Source: an uncultured Sphingomonadales bacterium (GTDB lineage: Bacteria > Pseudomonadota > Alphaproteobacteria > Sphingomonadales > Sphingomonadaceae). Taken from it: DNA of 6,840 nt. The notes under the pieces are model-generated. The model was not told where the DNA came from. It saw only the letters and a program-made list of their open reading frames with translations, and searched no databases. Shown in pieces: positions 5,748 through 6,840 of the stretch. The DNA is taken from the NCBI GenBank assembly GCA_903911985.1, contig CAIWFP010000191.1, positions 1 through 6,840 on the forward strand. Direction: 5' to 3'. Made by a program: the position numbers and the translations under genes. Numbering within the stretch: position 1 is the stretch's first letter; each line of letters opens with the position of its first letter.

Positions 5748-5906
5748 TCAGCGCCCGGCGGCAGAGCCAAGGCGGTGATAAAGATTCGAAAATTTCACCG
5801 ATTCGGGCGCATCTTCATGGGCCTTCAGGTAAAACAGCACAGCTTCACGGATCAGCTTGAAGTCCTCGGTAGAGAGGACGGCGCGGGCACGGGCGGGTTC
5901 GCTCAT
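5748..5906 (-). CDS. Small 52-aa hypothetical protein encoded behind isocitrate lyase
   Basis: An ATG at 5906 opens a 52-codon frame that ends in TGA at 5748-5750. GAGGAG (5915-5920) lies 8 nt upstream, a near-ideal Shine-Dalgarno. The protein begins MSEPARARAVLSTEDFKLIR and ends LYHRLGSAAGR. It has a charged, soluble, mostly helical composition (EDFKLIREAVLFYLKAH is an amphipathic helix), with no signal peptide, membrane span or cysteine. It is on the same strand as aceA, 153 bp downstream, and a strong terminator follows it, so co-transcription with aceA is likely. I do not recognise a family. A role tied to the glyoxylate shunt is only an inference from position. The good ribosome site, normal amino-acid composition and the fit between its stop and the terminator argue that it is a real gene. 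Confidence 0.72.
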   Translation of the reverse strand: MSEPARARAVLSTEDFKLIREAVLFYLKAHEDAPESVKFSNLYHRLGSAAGR

Positions 5907-5978
5907 CGTTTTGGCTCCTCATTTAGGTGCAGAATTGGGGCGCGGAATTGCGCCGCACTTTCAGGGGTGGGGCCGACC

Positions 5979-6015
5979 GGAGTGGCCTTGCGCATTGCAT
6001 AGCGCAAGCCACTCT
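5979..6015. repeat. Large bulged hairpin between aceA and the 52-aa gene
   Basis: AGTGGC (5981-5986), one bulged C (5987) and TTGCGC (5988-5993) pair with GCGCAA (6002-6007) and GCCACT (6008-6013) around the 8-base loop ATTGCATA. One further G-C pair (5980/6014) and a G-T pair (5979/6015) close the base, giving 13 Watson-Crick pairs. No T-tract follows on either strand, so it is not a classical terminator. Its place between two same-strand genes suggests an mRNA processing or 3'-stabilising element that would set different levels for the two genes; this role is inferred. Confidence 0.65.
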
Positions 6016-6028
6016 TCAGACGGTTAAC

Positions 6029-6043
6029 AACCCGGGCCGGGTT
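6029..6043. repeat. Short hairpin just after the aceA stop
   Basis: AACCCG (6029-6034) and CGGGTT (6038-6043) pair around GGC, 16 bp past the aceA stop on the minus strand. On the plus strand it is followed by CTTCTTTTG, on the minus strand by GTTAAC. It could be a weak terminator in either direction, or part of a composite 3' structure with the larger hairpin next to it. Confidence 0.4.
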
Positions 6044-6059
6044 CTTCTTTTGCGCGGCT

Positions 6060-6840
6060 TCAGGCCGCCGCGAACTGGTTCATCGTGTTGTGCGCACCGC
6101 CAGCCTTCAGCGCGGCCTCGCCGGCGAAATATTCCTTGTGATCGTCACCGATGTCGCTGCCCGACATGTTCTGGTGGCGAACACAGGCGATGCCCTGACG
6201 GATTTCCTGACGCTGCACGCCCTTGATGTAGCCCAGCATGGCCTGCTCGCCGAAGTATTCCCTGGCAAGGTTGTCGGTGCTGAGCGCGGCCGTGTGATAG
6301 GTGGGCAGGGTGATCAGGTGGTGGAAGATGCCGGCCTGCGCCGCCGCGTCGCGCTGGAAGGTGCGGATGCGCTCGTCGGCCTCGTCAGCCAGCGCGGTGC
6401 CGTCATAGTCCACGCTCATCAGGCGCGCGCGGTCAAAGGCCGAAACGTCCTTGCCCTCGGCAACCCAGGCGTCGAAAACCTGCTGGCGGAAGTTCAGCGT
6501 CCAGTTGAAGCTGGGCGAGTTGTTATAGACCAGCTTGGCATTGGGGACGACCTCGCGGATGCGGTTCACCATGCCACCGATCTGGCCGATGTGCGGCTTC
6601 TCGGTCTCGATCCACAGCAGGTCGGCGCCATTCTGCAGCGAGGTGATGCAGTCCAGAACGCAGCGGTCCTCGCCAGTGCCCGAGCGGAACTGGAACAGGT
6701 TCGAGGGAAGGCGCTTGGGGCGCAGCAGCTTGCCATCGCGGCTGATGAGGACATCGCCGTGGCCAAGGGTGGTGGCATCAACCTCCTCGCAATCGAGGAA
6801 GCTGTTGTACTGATCGGCGATGTCGCCGGGCGTCTTCACA
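6060..6840 (-). CDS. aceA: Isocitrate lyase, C-terminal half (N-terminus beyond window edge)
   Basis: Isocitrate lyase splits isocitrate into glyoxylate and succinate, the first step of the glyoxylate shunt used for growth on acetate, fatty acids and other C2 units, in the cytoplasm. About 260 codons are visible. Landmarks counted from the right edge are ETEKPHIGQIGGM (78-90), the substrate-binding stretch YNNSPSFNWTLNF (105-117), and the C-terminal block HQNMSGSDIGDDHKEYF (222-238) followed by GEAALKAGGAHNTMNQF. This C-terminus resembles the long isocitrate lyases of about 530 aa (Pseudomonas aeruginosa type) rather than the 434-aa E. coli type. The catalytic KKCGH motif lies outside the window. 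The codon at 6837-6839 (GTG) is only where the window cuts the frame, not a start. A 52-aa gene follows downstream on the same strand. Confidence 0.96.
   Translation of the reverse strand, partial: VKTPGDIADQYNSFLDCEEVDATTLGHGDVLISRDGKLLRPKRLPSNLFQFRSGTGEDRCVLDCITSLQNGADLLWIETEKPHIGQIGGMVNRIREVVPNAKLVYNNSPSFNWTLNFRQQVFDAWVAEGKDVSAFDRARLMSVDYDGTALADEADERIRTFQRDAAAQAGIFHHLITLPTYHTAALSTDNLAREYFGEQAMLGYIKGVQRQEIRQGIACVRHQNMSGSDIGDDHKEYFAGEAALKAGGAHNTMNQFAAA

Noticed and set aside
4969..5748. Minus-strand frame of 259 codons opposite the spanin-like pair
   Set aside because: Ser/Arg/Pro-rich shadow composition without motifs. The plus-strand genes have SD sites, overlap coupling, a membrane span and a lipobox.
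5775..6002. Plus-strand frame of 75 codons antisense to the 52-aa gene
   Set aside because: No Shine-Dalgarno, runs through the large hairpin, and the minus-strand frame has GAGGAG and a terminator in the right place.

Overview
The window is GC-rich (well over 60% by eye). It carries six clear protein genes plus one 52-residue gene, and the two end genes run off the window. The gene types point to an alphaproteobacterium, most probably a sphingomonad (Novosphingobium/Sphingobium-like). These include a TonB-domain protein with a C-terminal 'SPPGSG' motif, an outer-membrane barrel of the transporter/phenol-degradation type, a long-type isocitrate lyase and a nitrate/sulfonate-type ABC ATPase with an extra C-terminal domain. 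The genus is inferred from protein style only. No tRNA, rRNA, IS element, CRISPR array or integrase is visible.

Left third (1-2636). The 3' part of an ABC transporter ATPase (1-1010, +) is followed after 90 bp by a signal-peptide-bearing outer-membrane beta-barrel protein (1101-1898, +). The barrel gene converges on an inner-membrane-anchored TonB-like protein (1929-2636, -). The 30-bp gap between them holds a perfect 8-bp hairpin. Middle (2803-4560, -): a methyl-accepting chemotaxis protein with two membrane spans, a HAMP domain, a second HAMP-like stretch and a full signalling hairpin. A strong AGGAGG fixes its start. It reads in the same direction as the TonB-like gene and lies 166 bp upstream of it.

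Right third (4561-6840). A 269-bp divergent promoter region separates the chemoreceptor from a two-gene plus-strand unit (4830-5680). The first gene encodes a single-span, alanine-rich coiled-coil protein. The second overlaps it by 4 nt (GTGA) and encodes a small lipoprotein with an LSGC lipobox. The pair has the architecture of a phage inner/outer spanin (Rz/Rz1-like) unit, but no holin, endolysin or phage structural gene is present. The pair converges on the isocitrate lyase locus (minus strand): the C-terminal half of aceA (6060-6840), then an intergenic stretch with a large bulged hairpin. After that comes a 52-aa gene (5748-5906) with a strong Shine-Dalgarno, and then two tandem hairpins, the last followed by a T-tract on the minus strand.

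The genes do not form one pathway. They are several short transcription units: import/export envelope functions on the left, chemosensing in the middle, and the glyoxylate shunt on the right, with an orphan spanin-like pair between the last two. The most unusual items are this orphan pair and the small gene behind aceA.
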